Positions 1-8,801 are shown, numbered from the stretch's first letter. The stretch is DNA of 64,000 nucleotides from Agromyces agglutinans (GCF_009647605.1 NZ_WJIF01000012.1:22129-86128), one strand, 5' to 3'. A program made the numbers and translations. Notes: a model not told the origin generated them from the letters alone.

Positions 1-71
1 TGCGTGCCCAGCTTTCGAGCGAAGCCCCGGCGTCATCCGAGCCGGCGGCTTCCGAGTCGGCGACGGCCTGA
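1..71 (+). CDS. C-terminal tail of a plus-strand protein cut by the window edge
   Basis: Reading from base 3, one frame stays open for 22 codons and ends in TGA at 69-71. It encodes a Ser/Ala/Glu-rich tail (ending ASESATA) of the kind often seen at actinobacterial C-termini. It would converge on the membrane protein whose stop lies 3 bp away. No domain is visible, so the function is unknown. It could also be chance reading of GC-rich DNA. Confidence 0.4.
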   Translation, partial: RAQLSSEAPASSEPAASESATA

Positions 72-74
72 CGC

Positions 75-680
75 TCAGCCCAGCGCGTCGACGCCGCTGA
101 GGTCGAGCTCGACCCCGAACGGTCGCTCGGCACGCGTGATGAACGCGGGCACGCGCACGTACTCGCCGCGCTGACGTCGCTCGTCGAGGGCCGCCGCCCA
201 TCGGTCCTGCGCGTCCTGGCGCAGGAAGCCGGCGTGGCGCGGCCGGTCGCCGTCGGCGACCCCGCCGACGAGCTGCACGCCGACGCGGTAGCGCGGCGAC
301 ATCCAGCGACTCGCGCGGGGCACGAGGACCGCCTCCTGGGTCACCCCGCCGCGCACGCGCGCGAGCTCGATCGAGGACTGGTGCCGATGCGCGTCGTCGA
401 CCGGCACGACGGCGCGCACGTCGCGGTCGGCGGACGGCGCGTCCACGATCGCGAGCCCGTCGAGGGTCGCGAGGTCTCCCCAGCGGTCGGGGTTGCCGGG
501 CCGGCGGTCGCGCACGAAGCCGACCACGAGGTACGCGATCGCGGCGATGAGCAGCACGAGGAACGGCCACAGCACCCAGGCCGGGGCATCCGGCCGGATG
601 AATCCCGTCGCGAGCAGCAGCACGAACACGACGAGGTACGGGAACGGCTCCCAGCGCAGGAGCGGCTTGAAGCGCGGCAT
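75..680 (-). CDS. Small membrane-anchored protein of unknown function
   Basis: 201 residues. Two hydrophobic helices lie at about residues 13-32 and 36-55, followed by a soluble domain of about 140 residues rich in charged residues, probably cytoplasmic. I do not recognise a family. The start is an ATG preceded at 6 nt by a TAGCCT -10 box, which suggests a leaderless transcript. The first three bases of that box are the TAG stop of the upstream oxidoreductase gene. It lies 9 bp downstream of that gene on the same strand, so read-through from upstream is also possible. Confidence 0.75.
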   Translation of the reverse strand: MPRFKPLLRWEPFPYLVVFVLLLATGFIRPDAPAWVLWPFLVLLIAAIAYLVVGFVRDRRPGNPDRWGDLATLDGLAIVDAPSADRDVRAVVPVDDAHRHQSSIELARVRGGVTQEAVLVPRASRWMSPRYRVGVQLVGGVADGDRPRHAGFLRQDAQDRWAAALDERRQRGEYVRVPAFITRAERPFGVELDLSGVDALG

Positions 681-686
681 CCGATC

Positions 687-692
687 AGGCTA
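687..692 (-). promoter_or_regulatory. -10 box (TAGCCT) for a leaderless start at 680
   Basis: TAGCCT lies 6 nt before the ATG. Its TAG is also the stop codon (690-692) of the preceding gene. Confidence 0.5.
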
Positions 693-1586
693 CGCGGGCT
701 CGCGCAGGGCGCCGAATCGCGACGCGACCTCCTCGAGCACCGACTCGTTTCCGGCGTAGATGCCCTCGGGGCGCGGCCAGTGCGCGACGACATCGGTGAA
801 GCCGAGCTCGCGCGCGCGACCGACCGCATCCTCGAAGGCGCCCGCGCTCTCGAGGGAGTACCTCCCCTCGGCGTCGAGCGACAGCGTGCGGTCGAGCGAC
901 GCGGGGTCGCGGCCCTGGCGCTCGCAGGCCTCCTCGAACCGGCGTGACAGTTCGCCGACCTGCTTCCACCAGTCGCCGCGGTCCTCGAACGTCGAGCCCG
1001 TCGTGATCCAGCCGTCGGCGACGCGTGCGGCGAACGCCAGGCCGCGAGGCCCGAGCGCGGCGACGTGCAGCGGCATGCGAGGGTGGCGAGCCGGCTCGCC
1101 CACCATGCGCGCCTCGTCGGCCGTGTACCACGCGCCCTCGAACGAGATGCCGCCGGCACCTGCAGGCTCGAAGCGCAGCAGGACGTCGAGGGCCTCGGTG
1201 AACTCCACGAAGCGCTCGTGCCGCTGCCGCGGCGTGAGCTCGGGCTGGCCGAGCACGAAGGCGTCGAAGCCGGTGCCGCCGGAGCCGATGCCGAGCAGCA
1301 TCCGGCCGCCGGCGATGTCGTCGACCGTCGCGAGCTCCTTCGCGAACGGCACCGGATGCCGGAAGTTGGGGCTCGCGACGAACGTGCCGAGGCCGATGCG
1401 CTCGGTCACCGTCGCCGCGGCGGTCAGGGTCGGTACCGTCGCGTGCCATCGCTCGCCCGCGAGGCCGCGCCACGCGAGGTGGTCGTACGTCCACGCGTGG
1501 TCGAACCCGAGCTCCTCGGCGCCGCGCCAGTAGCGGGCGGCCTCGGGCCAGTCGTGCTGCGGGAGGATGACGATGCCGAAGCGCAT
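690..1586 (-). CDS. LLM-class F420-dependent oxidoreductase
   Basis: 298 residues with the luciferase-like monooxygenase (TIM-barrel) layout. The N-terminus MRFGIVILPQ is the first barrel strand. A conserved GxLLGIGSGGTGFDAF segment near residue 110 matches the cofactor-binding region of F420-dependent members. The natural substrate cannot be told from sequence. Related actinobacterial enzymes use F420 for hydride transfer on small organics. The start ATG follows TAGGCT by 6 nt, and that box contains the stop codon of the EamA gene upstream. The length is normal for the family. Confidence 0.85.
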   Translation of the reverse strand: MRFGIVILPQHDWPEAARYWRGAEELGFDHAWTYDHLAWRGLAGERWHATVPTLTAAATVTERIGLGTFVASPNFRHPVPFAKELATVDDIAGGRMLLGIGSGGTGFDAFVLGQPELTPRQRHERFVEFTEALDVLLRFEPAGAGGISFEGAWYTADEARMVGEPARHPRMPLHVAALGPRGLAFAARVADGWITTGSTFEDRGDWWKQVGELSRRFEEACERQGRDPASLDRTLSLDAEGRYSLESAGAFEDAVGRARELGFTDVVAHWPRPEGIYAGNESVLEEVASRFGALREPA

Positions 1587-1592
1587 GGATCG

Positions 1593-1598
1593 AGCCTA
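1593..1598 (-). promoter_or_regulatory. -10 box (TAGGCT) for a leaderless start at 1586
   Basis: TAGGCT is 6 nt before the ATG of the oxidoreductase. Its TAG is the stop codon (1596-1598) of the EamA transporter. Confidence 0.5.
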
Positions 1599-2552
1599 CG
1601 AGCGCGTGGGCACCAGGTCGATGTCGAGGGCGCGCGCGGCCGGATCGCCCGGACGCCGCTCGAGGCGGATCAGCACGATGCCCGCCAGGATCGCGATGCC
1701 GCCGAGCGCCTGGAACGGCGTGATCGCCTCGCCCAGCACGATCCACGCGACGATCGCGGCGAACACGACCTCGGACAGGCCGAGGAACGAGGCCAGCCGG
1801 GTGCCGAGCATGCGGATGGCGCTGATGCCCGACACGTACGCGAACGCCGTCGAGACCGCACCGACCGTGAGCAGGGGCGCCCACCACGGAGCCATCGTGC
1901 CGAAGAACGCGACCTCGCCGAATCGCGCCTCGAACGGCACGAGCCCCACGGCCAACGAGAGGCCGAGCACGAGGCATCCGATCACGAGGCCCGAAGCGGC
2001 GAGTGCGATCGGGGGGATGCCCGTGTCCTCGCGCTCGCCGATCACGTAGTAGACGGCCACGCCGATCATCGCGACCGCCGCGAGCGCGAGGCCGATCGGG
2101 TCGAAGCTGCCGCCAGCCGGTCCGATGACGAGCACGAGGCCCGCCATCGCGACGGCCGAGCCCGCGAGCACGACGGCCTGCGGCGTGCGCCGCGTGCGCA
2201 CCCAGGCGAGCGCGACGAGCGCGACGGGCGCGAGGTACTCGATCAGTAGCGCGAGGCTCACCGGGATGCGCGCGATCGACATGTAGAAGGCGAGTTGCAC
2301 GCCGGCGACGGCGATCACGGCGTAGACGAGGACCGTCCACTTGGCGCGCCAGAGCGGCCGCAGGTCGAACCTCAGGGCGATGAGGCCCGGGACGACCAGG
2401 AGCATCGCGCCGACGAGCACGCGGAAGAACACGGCGGCGCCGGGCGACCAGCCGGACTCGAGCAGCGGTTTCACGATCGCGCCGCCGGCGCCGAACGCGA
2501 GCCCCGAGCCGAGGCCCAGTGCGATGCCGAGGATGCCGCGTGAGGTGCGCAT
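1596..2552 (-). CDS. EamA (DMT-superfamily) transporter
   Basis: 318 residues with ten predicted membrane helices arranged as two EamA repeats, the fold of drug/metabolite exporters. The open frame extends well upstream, but the ATG at 2550-2552 begins right before the first helix (residues 8-28) and gives the usual family length. The substrate is unknown. It is divergent from a CGNR zinc-finger gene 93 bp away. That pairing is common in actinobacteria and suggests the zinc-finger protein controls this exporter; this is an inference from context. Confidence 0.87.
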   Translation of the reverse strand: MRTSRGILGIALGLGSGLAFGAGGAIVKPLLESGWSPGAAVFFRVLVGAMLLVVPGLIALRFDLRPLWRAKWTVLVYAVIAVAGVQLAFYMSIARIPVSLALLIEYLAPVALVALAWVRTRRTPQAVVLAGSAVAMAGLVLVIGPAGGSFDPIGLALAAVAMIGVAVYYVIGEREDTGIPPIALAASGLVIGCLVLGLSLAVGLVPFEARFGEVAFFGTMAPWWAPLLTVGAVSTAFAYVSGISAIRMLGTRLASFLGLSEVVFAAIVAWIVLGEAITPFQALGGIAILAGIVLIRLERRPGDPAARALDIDLVPTRS

Positions 2553-2645
2553 GCCGATACCGATCCGTCCGTTCGCGAGTCGGGCGCCGTCATGCCCGAA
2601 AGTCGTTATGCTCGTGACAGTAGCGACATCGACGTCAGGAGTCAA

Positions 2646-3200
2646 TTGATTTTCACCGATGACACCGTGGACGCGCTCCAGTTCGTGGCGGCGCTGCTCG
2701 ACACCGTGCCGCTCGCCTCCGAATCGGGCGCCGACGAGCTGAGCGAGCCCGCGCAGCTGAGCCGGCTGCTGGCCGCGTGGAAGTACTCCGGCCGACACGA
2801 CGGCGACGCCCGCGAACTCGCCGAGGTCCGCGCCGCGCGCGACCGCCTCCGCGCGCTCTGGGCCCTCGATCGCGATGCCGCCGTCGACGAGGTGAACGCG
2901 ATCCTCGCCCAGGCCCGCGCACTCCCCCGACTCGTCCGCCACGACGACGAGGACTGGCACATCCACGCGACCTCGCCCGAGGCACCGCTGGCCGAGCGCA
3001 TCCTCGTGGAGGCCGCGATGGCCTTCGTCGACGTCATCCGCGCCGACGCCACCGAGCGCCTGCGCACCTGCGCCGCCGACGACTGCGAGGGCTCGTTCCT
3101 CGACCTGTCGAAGAACGCGTCGCGGCTCTACTGCAGCGCGCGGTGCGGCAACCGCGTCGCCGCACGCGCCCACCGCGCGCGCGCCGCCGACGCCGGCTGA
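2646..3200 (+). CDS. CGNR zinc-finger (ABATE-domain) regulator
   Basis: 184 residues from a TTG start at 2646. I chose this start because CAGGAG precedes it by 5 nt and family proteins begin with an (I/L)FTDDT-like strand exactly here; an ATG 18 codons earlier has no ribosome site. The N-terminal part is the stress-associated ABATE domain. The C-terminal motif (C-x4-C ... YCSxRCGNR) is the CGNR zinc finger, thought to bind DNA. It is divergent from the EamA transporter, probably its target. The ligand is unknown. Confidence 0.87.
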   Translation: MIFTDDTVDALQFVAALLDTVPLASESGADELSEPAQLSRLLAAWKYSGRHDGDARELAEVRAARDRLRALWALDRDAAVDEVNAILAQARALPRLVRHDDEDWHIHATSPEAPLAERILVEAAMAFVDVIRADATERLRTCAADDCEGSFLDLSKNASRLYCSARCGNRVAARAHRARAADAG

Positions 3201-3239
3201 GGCCGGCACCCCGGAGGCCCCGGCCGGCGCCGCCGGCTC

Positions 3240-3995
3240 TCATCCGGCGACCGGGCACCCCGCGGCCTCGACGGCCACGGCGTCGGCCGGCGCGATCGTG
3301 AGGTCGTACGTCGCGAGGATCGCGAGGAAGGCCGCGTGGTACGCGCACGTGTGGTCGGCCGTCGGAGACCACTCGGCCGGGCCGTGATCGGACTTCGCCT
3401 GGTTCGCGCGGCCGTCGACCGCGAGCAGGTTCGCCGGGTCGTTGGCGAACGCCCGGCGTTGGTCGGCGGTCCATTCGGATGCCCCGTGCCGCCACGCGTA
3501 CGACAGGGCGACGACGTGGTCGATCTGCACGCGATCGCTGCGCTCGCCGCGCTCGAACCGGATGGTGGCGCCCGTGTACGGGTCGACGAGCACGCCGCGC
3601 GCGATCACGCAGTCGCTGCCGTTGCGATGCACCGCTTCGTCGAGATCCCTCGCGAGGACGTCGTTGCGCGTGTCGCAGCCGTTGCGATCGACGTCGGCCC
3701 ACGCGTCGCCGAACGCGGCGCGGTCGTAGTCGTCACCGGATGCCCCGTCGGCGACGACCACGTCGGCCAGCGTCGCGTCGCCTGCGGCGGGACCGGGAAC
3801 AGCACCTCCGGGACGAGCGTCGCCGAGGAGTCCCCCGAGGCCCGCCTGATCGAGGAAGTCATCGATCGCGGAATGAGCGTCAGCGGGCGCCGTGGGCGCC
3901 CCGAGGAGGATCCACGCCACGAGCAGCAGGGCGGGCACGGCGGTGCCGGTCGCGAGCGCGCGTCGGCGCGCGCACCGGGGCGCAGGTCGGGTCAT
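3240..3995 (-). CDS. Secreted HNH endonuclease family protein (DUF1524/GmrSD C-terminal type)
   Basis: 251 residues. An N-terminal signal segment (basic CARRRALATG followed by a hydrophobic run to about residue 34, ending at ADAHS) indicates export. The catalytic core holds IDHVVALSYAW, then a downstream N-rich NLLAVDGRANQAKSD, and ends with CAYHAAFLA. This is the His-Me nuclease fold found in exported actinobacterial HNH proteins. The likely role is extracellular nucleic-acid breakdown. Cysteine pairs could form disulfides outside the cell. TACGCT sits 6 nt before the ATG. Confidence 0.87.
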   Translation of the reverse strand: MTRPAPRCARRRALATGTAVPALLLVAWILLGAPTAPADAHSAIDDFLDQAGLGGLLGDARPGGAVPGPAAGDATLADVVVADGASGDDYDRAAFGDAWADVDRNGCDTRNDVLARDLDEAVHRNGSDCVIARGVLVDPYTGATIRFERGERSDRVQIDHVVALSYAWRHGASEWTADQRRAFANDPANLLAVDGRANQAKSDHGPAEWSPTADHTCAYHAAFLAILATYDLTIAPADAVAVEAAGCPVAG

Positions 3996-4001
3996 CCGTT
4001 C

Positions 4002-4007
4002 AGCGTA
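4002..4007 (-). promoter_or_regulatory. -10 box (TACGCT) for the HNH nuclease gene
   Basis: TACGCT is 6 nt before the ATG at 3995, so transcription is predicted to begin at or next to the start codon. Confidence 0.5.
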
Positions 4008-4041
4008 TGCGCAGCCGCCGACCAGCCCGCGTTCGGCGGGC

Positions 4042-4689
4042 TCACAACGTCCGCGGGTCGGCGCGCGGCGCCTCGACGGGCACCGTGTCGGCAGTCGGCG
4101 CCTCGGTGCCCAGCGCCTCGGCGACGCGTCGGCGGAGATCGGGCACCAACTCCTCCTCGAACCACGGATGCCGCTGGTGCCAGCCCACGTTCAACGGCGA
4201 CGGATGCACCACCGGCACGACCTCGGGCGCGAACTCGCGCCAGGCCCGGACGGTCTCGGTGAGCGAGCCGCGCCAGCGATCGCCGAGATGGAACCGCTGC
4301 GCGTGCGCGCCGACGAGGATCGTCAGCCGCGGGCGGATGAGCCCGAGGATGCGCGGATGCCACGCCGCCGCGATGCCCCGCCGCGGCGGCAGGTCGCCCG
4401 AGGCGCCCTTGCCCGGATAGTAGAAGTCCATCGGCACGATCGCGAAGTCCGACGGGTCGTCGAACCGATCCCGCGGGACATCCAGCCACCGGAGCAGCCG
4501 GTCGCCGCTCGCGTCGTTGAAGGGGACGCCGCTCTCCTGCGCCCGGCGACCCGGCGCCTGGCTGAGGATCGCGACCTTGGATCCCGGCGATCCCACGACG
4601 AGTGGCCGCCAGCCCAGCGCGGTGAACGCGGCGTTCGCCGGGTCGGCGGCGATCTCGTCGCGGAGCACCTCGAAGACGTCGTCGGTCAC
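4042..4689 (-). CDS. Uracil-DNA glycosylase family protein
   Basis: 215 residues from a GTG at 4687-4689, with AGGATGGAGG just upstream; the long open frame further upstream is antisense to the DUF2207 gene and is ignored. The motif ILSQAPG near residue 42 occupies the place of the water-activating loop of family 4/5-like glycosylases. HPSPLN near residue 165 is the minor-groove intercalation loop. No iron-sulfur cysteine set is visible. It probably excises uracil or a related lesion in base-excision repair. It is divergent from the DUF2207 gene with only 30 bp between starts. Confidence 0.83.
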   Translation of the reverse strand: MTDDVFEVLRDEIAADPANAAFTALGWRPLVVGSPGSKVAILSQAPGRRAQESGVPFNDASGDRLLRWLDVPRDRFDDPSDFAIVPMDFYYPGKGASGDLPPRRGIAAAWHPRILGLIRPRLTILVGAHAQRFHLGDRWRGSLTETVRAWREFAPEVVPVVHPSPLNVGWHQRHPWFEEELVPDLRRRVAEALGTEAPTADTVPVEAPRADPRTL

Positions 4690-4706
4690 GCCTCCATCCT
4701 CCCGCC

Positions 4707-4712
4707 TAGAAT
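4707..4712 (+). promoter_or_regulatory. -10 box (TAGAAT) for the DUF2207 gene
   Basis: TAGAAT is followed by 7 nt and the GTG start at 4720. This leaves no room for a ribosome site in the transcript, so the mRNA is probably leaderless. The box lies inside the 30-bp gap between two divergent genes. Confidence 0.6.
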
Positions 4713-4719
4713 CGGGCGG

Positions 4720-7719
4720 GTGACCCGCCGCCCCCGACCCGACGATGGCAGCGCCTCGGCCGCACCCGACGACGCGGAACCCGCCGACACCGCACCCGAC
4801 GTCCCGGCTCCCGATGACGCCATCGTCGACGATCGCCCCCGGCACACCCCGTTGTGGGCCCTGCTCTCGGGGTGGCTGCTCGGACTCGAGGCGTGGCTGC
4901 GCTCGCACGGCGGCCGGGGCCTGCGCCGCGGCATCCGCGTGTTCTGGGCGGCGGTCGCCGCAGCCGGCGCGTTCCTGCTCGTCGGGCCAGTGATCAACCC
5001 GCCGATGACGCTCGACGACATCACGTCGTCGGCGTCGAGCGCGACCGACGACTGGATCGCGCGCGAGTTCGCGGCCGACTACCGCATCGACCGCGACGAC
5101 GACGGGCGCCTTCGCGCCGAGGTCGAGGAGCGCATCGACGCCCGCTTCCCCGACGGCGTCGAGGCGACGGGCATCGACCGGGTCCTCGCGACCGAGTACC
5201 AGGGGCACGCGCTCGACCCCTCGGCGATCAGCGCGACCCTCGACGGCGAGCCGGTCGAGGTGGCGATCCGTCGGGATGCGACGCAACTCACCGTGACGAT
5301 CGACGGCGGCGAACCGCTCTCGGGCGACCACGAGTTCGAGGTCCGCTACCGGTTGCAGGACCTCGCCTACCCCACCGTCGACGACGCGACCGGCGACGAG
5401 GTCGACCTGCTCGAGTGGGACGTGTTCGGTCCGTCGTGGCCGCAGGCGTTCTCGGGCCTCGACGTCACCATCTCGATCCCCGACGAGCTCGACGACCGGC
5501 TCATCCGCGAGCCCCGCGGCAGCCTCGCGTGGACCCTCGTCGGCGGCGGCGAATGGCTCGAGCCCGAGCCCGACGGCCCGGCCGGCCGGGTGACGTACCG
5601 CATGACGAACGACCAGAACATCCCGCCGCACGCGCAGGCCTGGTTCACGATGAGCTTCGAGGCCGGCACGTTCGCGATGCCGCCGGTCTCGCCGCTGTTC
5701 GTGGTGCAGAGCTTCGGGCCGCTGCTGCCGCTCGCCCTGCTGGTCGTGGCGCTGCTGTTCGCGCTCGCCGCGCGCGCGGTCGCGTGGGCCGATGCGCGGG
5801 GACGGCCGTGGTTCGTCGCGCGGCACGACCCTCCGAATGTCACGCCCGGCATCGCCGCGCACGTGCTCGGCGCGCCGCGCGCGGTCGAACTCGGCGAGGC
5901 GCTCGATGCCATCCCGCAGCGGAGCCCGCGGGGCGGCATCGATCCGGCACCTCGGGTGCGCGCCGCGCGGGCCGCCCGGCGCACCGGCCGGTTCGGAGAC
6001 CTCCCCCGCGCGCTCACGCGCTACTGGTTCGGCGCCGACCGGCGGCGGATCGTGGCCGACGGGCTCCGCCGAGTGCCGAACGGGTTCGTGCGCGACGCGT
6101 TCCTCGCCGCCCCGCCGGCGCTCGTGTTCGTGCAGTGGGGTCTCGTCCGGCAGCTCTCGCACCAGGCGACCCTCGCGGTCGTGTGGTGGCCGGTGGCGTT
6201 CGTCGTCGCCTCGACCGTGATCGCCGCGATCATCATGTGGATCGCCTGGTCGTCGCGCCCGCTCACGCGCCGGGGCGCCCTGCTCAAGCAGCACCTGCGC
6301 GGCATCGAGGCCTTCGCGGAGCGCACGCAGCTACTCGATCGGGGACCGTCGAGCGACCTCGCGCTCCCCTATGCCGTGCTCGGCGCCGAACCCGGATCCG
6401 CCGGCCGCCGGGTGGCGGCGATGCTCGATGCCGAGATCGGCGACACCACGTCGCGACGCGGATGGCGCACCCCCGGCTACCTGACCTGGCCCCGCCTGCT
6501 CGTGATCGGGGCATCCCTGCTCCTGCTGCCGGCCATGATCGCGATGATCGTGCTGGTTCCGCACCCGTACGAGCGTGGCATCAGGTCGGCCGCCTACGAC
6601 CAGGAGCTGCCGGGAACGCTGTACACGACCGTCGAGTCCGCCGAGATCGTGGGCGAGCTCACGCGGTCCGCCGACGGGCGAGCGGTCGTGGCGGTCACCG
6701 AGCGATACGAGGTCGCCTTCGACGACTCGAGCGGACGCGTGCCGCAGTTCGCGCAGCAGTGGCGCGACCGCGTCGAGGGTCAGCCCCTCGACCTCCACCT
6801 CGATGCGGTGCGCATCGACGGCGACGAGGTGCCCTTCGTGACGGAGCAGGTGCGCGACACGCTGCTCGTGCACACGATGCTGCGGGAGGTGCTCGCAGGC
6901 AGCCACGACGTGGTCGTCGAGTACACGCTGCGCTCGGCGGCCGTGGGCGCCACGGGTGACGAGGGCGGCTACGGCCGAGGACCGACCGTCGACCGCGTGC
7001 GCTGGGCCGCGCTCATGGAGGGTTGGGACCTGGCGTCGTCGTGGCGCGACCTCGACACCATGGAGTTCGCGCCGACCCGGGTCGAGTTCCGGGTCGCCGA
7101 CGACCTGTACGACCTCGCGACCGAGAGCGGATGGCTCACGCGCGACACCGACGCGGCCGATGAGGTGCGCGACTGGCCCGAGACGGTCGTGCCGTTCGGC
7201 GACGTCGACGAGGCGGTCGCCGATCCGGCGCAGCACGGCGTCGAGGAGACGACGGATGACTCGGGCGGCGAACTCGTCGCCGCGGTCGAGTTCGAGGACA
7301 CCGAGTACGGCACGCCGCTCGCCCTCTCGGTCGACGACCTCGGCGTGCGACTGGACTTCCCCGCGGGCACGTTCACGGGACCTGACACGGAGGCTCGGCG
7401 CGCGTGGCAGGCGATCGCCGCCCTGCCGTTCGCCGCGACGCTCGGCCTCGAAGTGCTCGCGATCCTCGTCGCCGGCGCAGGCATCCTCGCGGGCCTGCGG
7501 CGGGCGCCGATCGCGTTCCGGCCCGGGGTGTTCCGCGACCTGCTCGTATGGTTCGCGCCGGCCGCCCTGCTGACGGCGATCGTCGGCTTCGTGTGGTTGA
7601 CCGGCGACATGGTCGCGGACCATCCCGTGCTGCCCGCGCTCGGCCTGCCGCTCGTCGTCGCGCTCGCCGCCGTCGTCGCATCACTCGTGCTCACTCGGCG
7701 CAAGCGCGCGCCTGTCTGA
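4720..7719 (+). CDS. Large DUF2207-type membrane protein with two ectodomains
   Basis: 999 residues from GTG 4720. The first 65 residues are acidic and Pro/Asp-rich. A helix at about 70-90 leads to an extracellular DUF2207-type beta domain (about 95-320). Helices follow near 330-352, 457-510 and 586-613. A second, similar extracellular domain spans 615-890, and three helices occupy 901-991. The second domain repeats the layout of the first, so the protein looks internally duplicated. Function is unknown for the family; these are surface proteins of actinobacteria and firmicutes. The open frame upstream of 4720 overlaps the glycosylase gene antisense and is not credible. Confidence 0.85.
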   Translation: MTRRPRPDDGSASAAPDDAEPADTAPDVPAPDDAIVDDRPRHTPLWALLSGWLLGLEAWLRSHGGRGLRRGIRVFWAAVAAAGAFLLVGPVINPPMTLDDITSSASSATDDWIAREFAADYRIDRDDDGRLRAEVEERIDARFPDGVEATGIDRVLATEYQGHALDPSAISATLDGEPVEVAIRRDATQLTVTIDGGEPLSGDHEFEVRYRLQDLAYPTVDDATGDEVDLLEWDVFGPSWPQAFSGLDVTISIPDELDDRLIREPRGSLAWTLVGGGEWLEPEPDGPAGRVTYRMTNDQNIPPHAQAWFTMSFEAGTFAMPPVSPLFVVQSFGPLLPLALLVVALLFALAARAVAWADARGRPWFVARHDPPNVTPGIAAHVLGAPRAVELGEALDAIPQRSPRGGIDPAPRVRAARAARRTGRFGDLPRALTRYWFGADRRRIVADGLRRVPNGFVRDAFLAAPPALVFVQWGLVRQLSHQATLAVVWWPVAFVVASTVIAAIIMWIAWSSRPLTRRGALLKQHLRGIEAFAERTQLLDRGPSSDLALPYAVLGAEPGSAGRRVAAMLDAEIGDTTSRRGWRTPGYLTWPRLLVIGASLLLLPAMIAMIVLVPHPYERGIRSAAYDQELPGTLYTTVESAEIVGELTRSADGRAVVAVTERYEVAFDDSSGRVPQFAQQWRDRVEGQPLDLHLDAVRIDGDEVPFVTEQVRDTLLVHTMLREVLAGSHDVVVEYTLRSAAVGATGDEGGYGRGPTVDRVRWAALMEGWDLASSWRDLDTMEFAPTRVEFRVADDLYDLATESGWLTRDTDAADEVRDWPETVVPFGDVDEAVADPAQHGVEETTDDSGGELVAAVEFEDTEYGTPLALSVDDLGVRLDFPAGTFTGPDTEARRAWQAIAALPFAATLGLEVLAILVAGAGILAGLRRAPIAFRPGVFRDLLVWFAPAALLTAIVGFVWLTGDMVADHPVLPALGLPLVVALAAVVASLVLTRRKRAPV

Positions 7720-7772
7720 TCCGGTCCTGCGGAACTGAACGGGCCCATGCGGCCCTGGCCTGAACGCGAAGC

Positions 7773-7830
7773 GGAGGAGATCCGGTGCGACACGCCGGCT
7801 AGCGCCGGCGCGCCGCACCGGATCTCCTCC
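7773..7830. terminator. Long perfect hairpin with nested inner hairpin
   Basis: A 17-bp perfect stem (7773-7789 with 7814-7830) encloses a second 6-bp stem, GCCGGC-TAGC-GCCGGC (7794-7809). It lies between the convergent DUF2207 and rpsO genes and lacks a T-run. Probably a two-way terminator, possibly a small repeat element. Confidence 0.55.
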
Positions 7831-7907
7831 GTCCTGCACACGGCTTCCGGGGGCGGTGGACGCCGGGAGCGAGGCATCCGGCTCGTTGACGCGCCTCGCC
7901 GGCATGA

Positions 7908-7947
7908 CGAAGGCCCCCGCGCCGCCGGAGCGGTGCGAGGGCCTTCG
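7908..7947 (-). terminator. rpsO terminator hairpin
   Basis: CGAAGGCCC (7908-7916) pairs with GGGCCTTCG (7939-7947) across a 22-nt loop, 60 bp past the rpsO stop. Confidence 0.6.
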
Positions 7948-8007
7948 CAAGAAGTTCGCGGTGTCTTCGAGAGCCGCGTCACCGCACGAATGCGGCGCAG
8001 ACGACGC

Positions 8008-8277
8008 TCAGCGGCGAAGCCCGAGACGCTCGATGAGCGAGCGGTAGCGGTTGATGTCGACGTCGGCGAGGTAGCCGAGCAGACGACGACGCTGACCGAC
8101 GAGGAGCAGCAGGCCACGACGCGAGTGGTGGTCGTGCTTGTGCGCCTTGAGGTGCTCGGTGAGGTCCTTGATCCGCTTGGTGAGGATCGCGATCTGGACC
8201 TCGGGGGATCCAGTGTCACCGGGGTGCGTCGCGTACTCTTCGATGATCGCCTTCTTGGTGTCTGCATCCAGAGCCAT
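8008..8277 (-). CDS. rpsO: 30S ribosomal protein S15
   Basis: 89 residues, the standard S15 length. The N-terminus [16 protein letters not shown], the [13 protein letters not shown] segment and the [11 protein letters not shown] rRNA-binding region are diagnostic. S15 binds 16S rRNA early in assembly of the small-subunit platform. The ATG at 8275-8277 has an AAGGGG ribosome site. In most relatives rpsO follows truB-ribF and precedes pnp. Here neither neighbour is present: a terminator hairpin and a plus-strand gene lie downstream, and a divergent gene upstream. Confidence 0.98.
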   Translation of the reverse strand: MALDADTKKAIIEEYATHPGDTGSPEVQIAILTKRIKDLTEHLKAHKHDHHSRRGLLLLVGQRRRLLGYLADVDINRYRSLIERLGLRR

Positions 8278-8367
8278 AGATGGGATCCCCTTCCTTCTCG
8301 TTGCGCGCTGCCCGGGGCCTGATGCCTGGGCTCTCTTCATGCGCGGCCGATTCACGGCAACCTCACG

Positions 8368-8373
8368 AGTCTA
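8368..8373 (-). promoter_or_regulatory. -10 box (TAGACT) of the rpsO promoter
   Basis: TAGACT on the minus strand lies about 90 bp before the rpsO ATG, giving a long leader with room for S15 autoregulation. No clear -35 is visible. Confidence 0.45.
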
Positions 8374-8417
8374 GCAGAGCATTGCCGCGGGTCGGCGACC
8401 GGGCCAGACTGGACGGC

Positions 8418-8801
8418 ATGGGGTTCGCCGCGAAGCGCGTCTACGACCCGGCCGCGGCGACCGACGGCTACCGCGTACTCGTCGATCGGCTGTGGCCGCG
8501 GGGACTCTCGAAGGAGCGCGCCGCGGTCGACGAGTGGGCGAAGGATGTCGCCCCCTCCCCCGAACTGCGCACCGAATGGCACCACGCCGCCGACCGCGAG
8601 GGCACGTTCGACGGCTTCGCGGCCCGCTATCGCGCCGAGCTCGACGAAGGCGGCGCCGCCGAGGCGGCCGAGGCGCTCCTCGCGCTCGCGGGCGAGCACG
8701 ACCGCATCACACTGCTGTACGGCGCCCGCGACGAACGGATGAATCACGCGACCGTGCTGCTCGACTGGCTCGCGGCGCACGGGGCATCCGTGGATCGGTG
8801 A
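8418..8801 (+). CDS. DUF488 family protein
   Basis: 127 residues. The family hallmarks RVLVDRLWPRG (about residues 20-30) and the C-terminal LLYGARDERMNHA are present. DUF488 proteins are small soluble proteins, some iron-linked, of unsettled function. The ATG at 8418 follows CAGACT by 7 nt, a weak version of the leaderless pattern seen across this window. Divergent from rpsO. Confidence 0.88.
   Translation: MGFAAKRVYDPAAATDGYRVLVDRLWPRGLSKERAAVDEWAKDVAPSPELRTEWHHAADREGTFDGFAARYRAELDEGGAAEAAEALLALAGEHDRITLLYGARDERMNHATVLLDWLAAHGASVDR

Noticed and set aside
685..2340. 551-codon minus-strand frame overlapping the EamA and oxidoreductase genes
   Set aside because: Arg/Gly/Ala-rich shadow of two well-recognised genes in other frames.
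3892..4719. 276-codon open extension in front of the DUF2207 gene
   Set aside because: It runs antisense through the glycosylase and HNH genes, has Arg-rich composition typical of shadow frames, and the family start with its -10 box lies at 4720.
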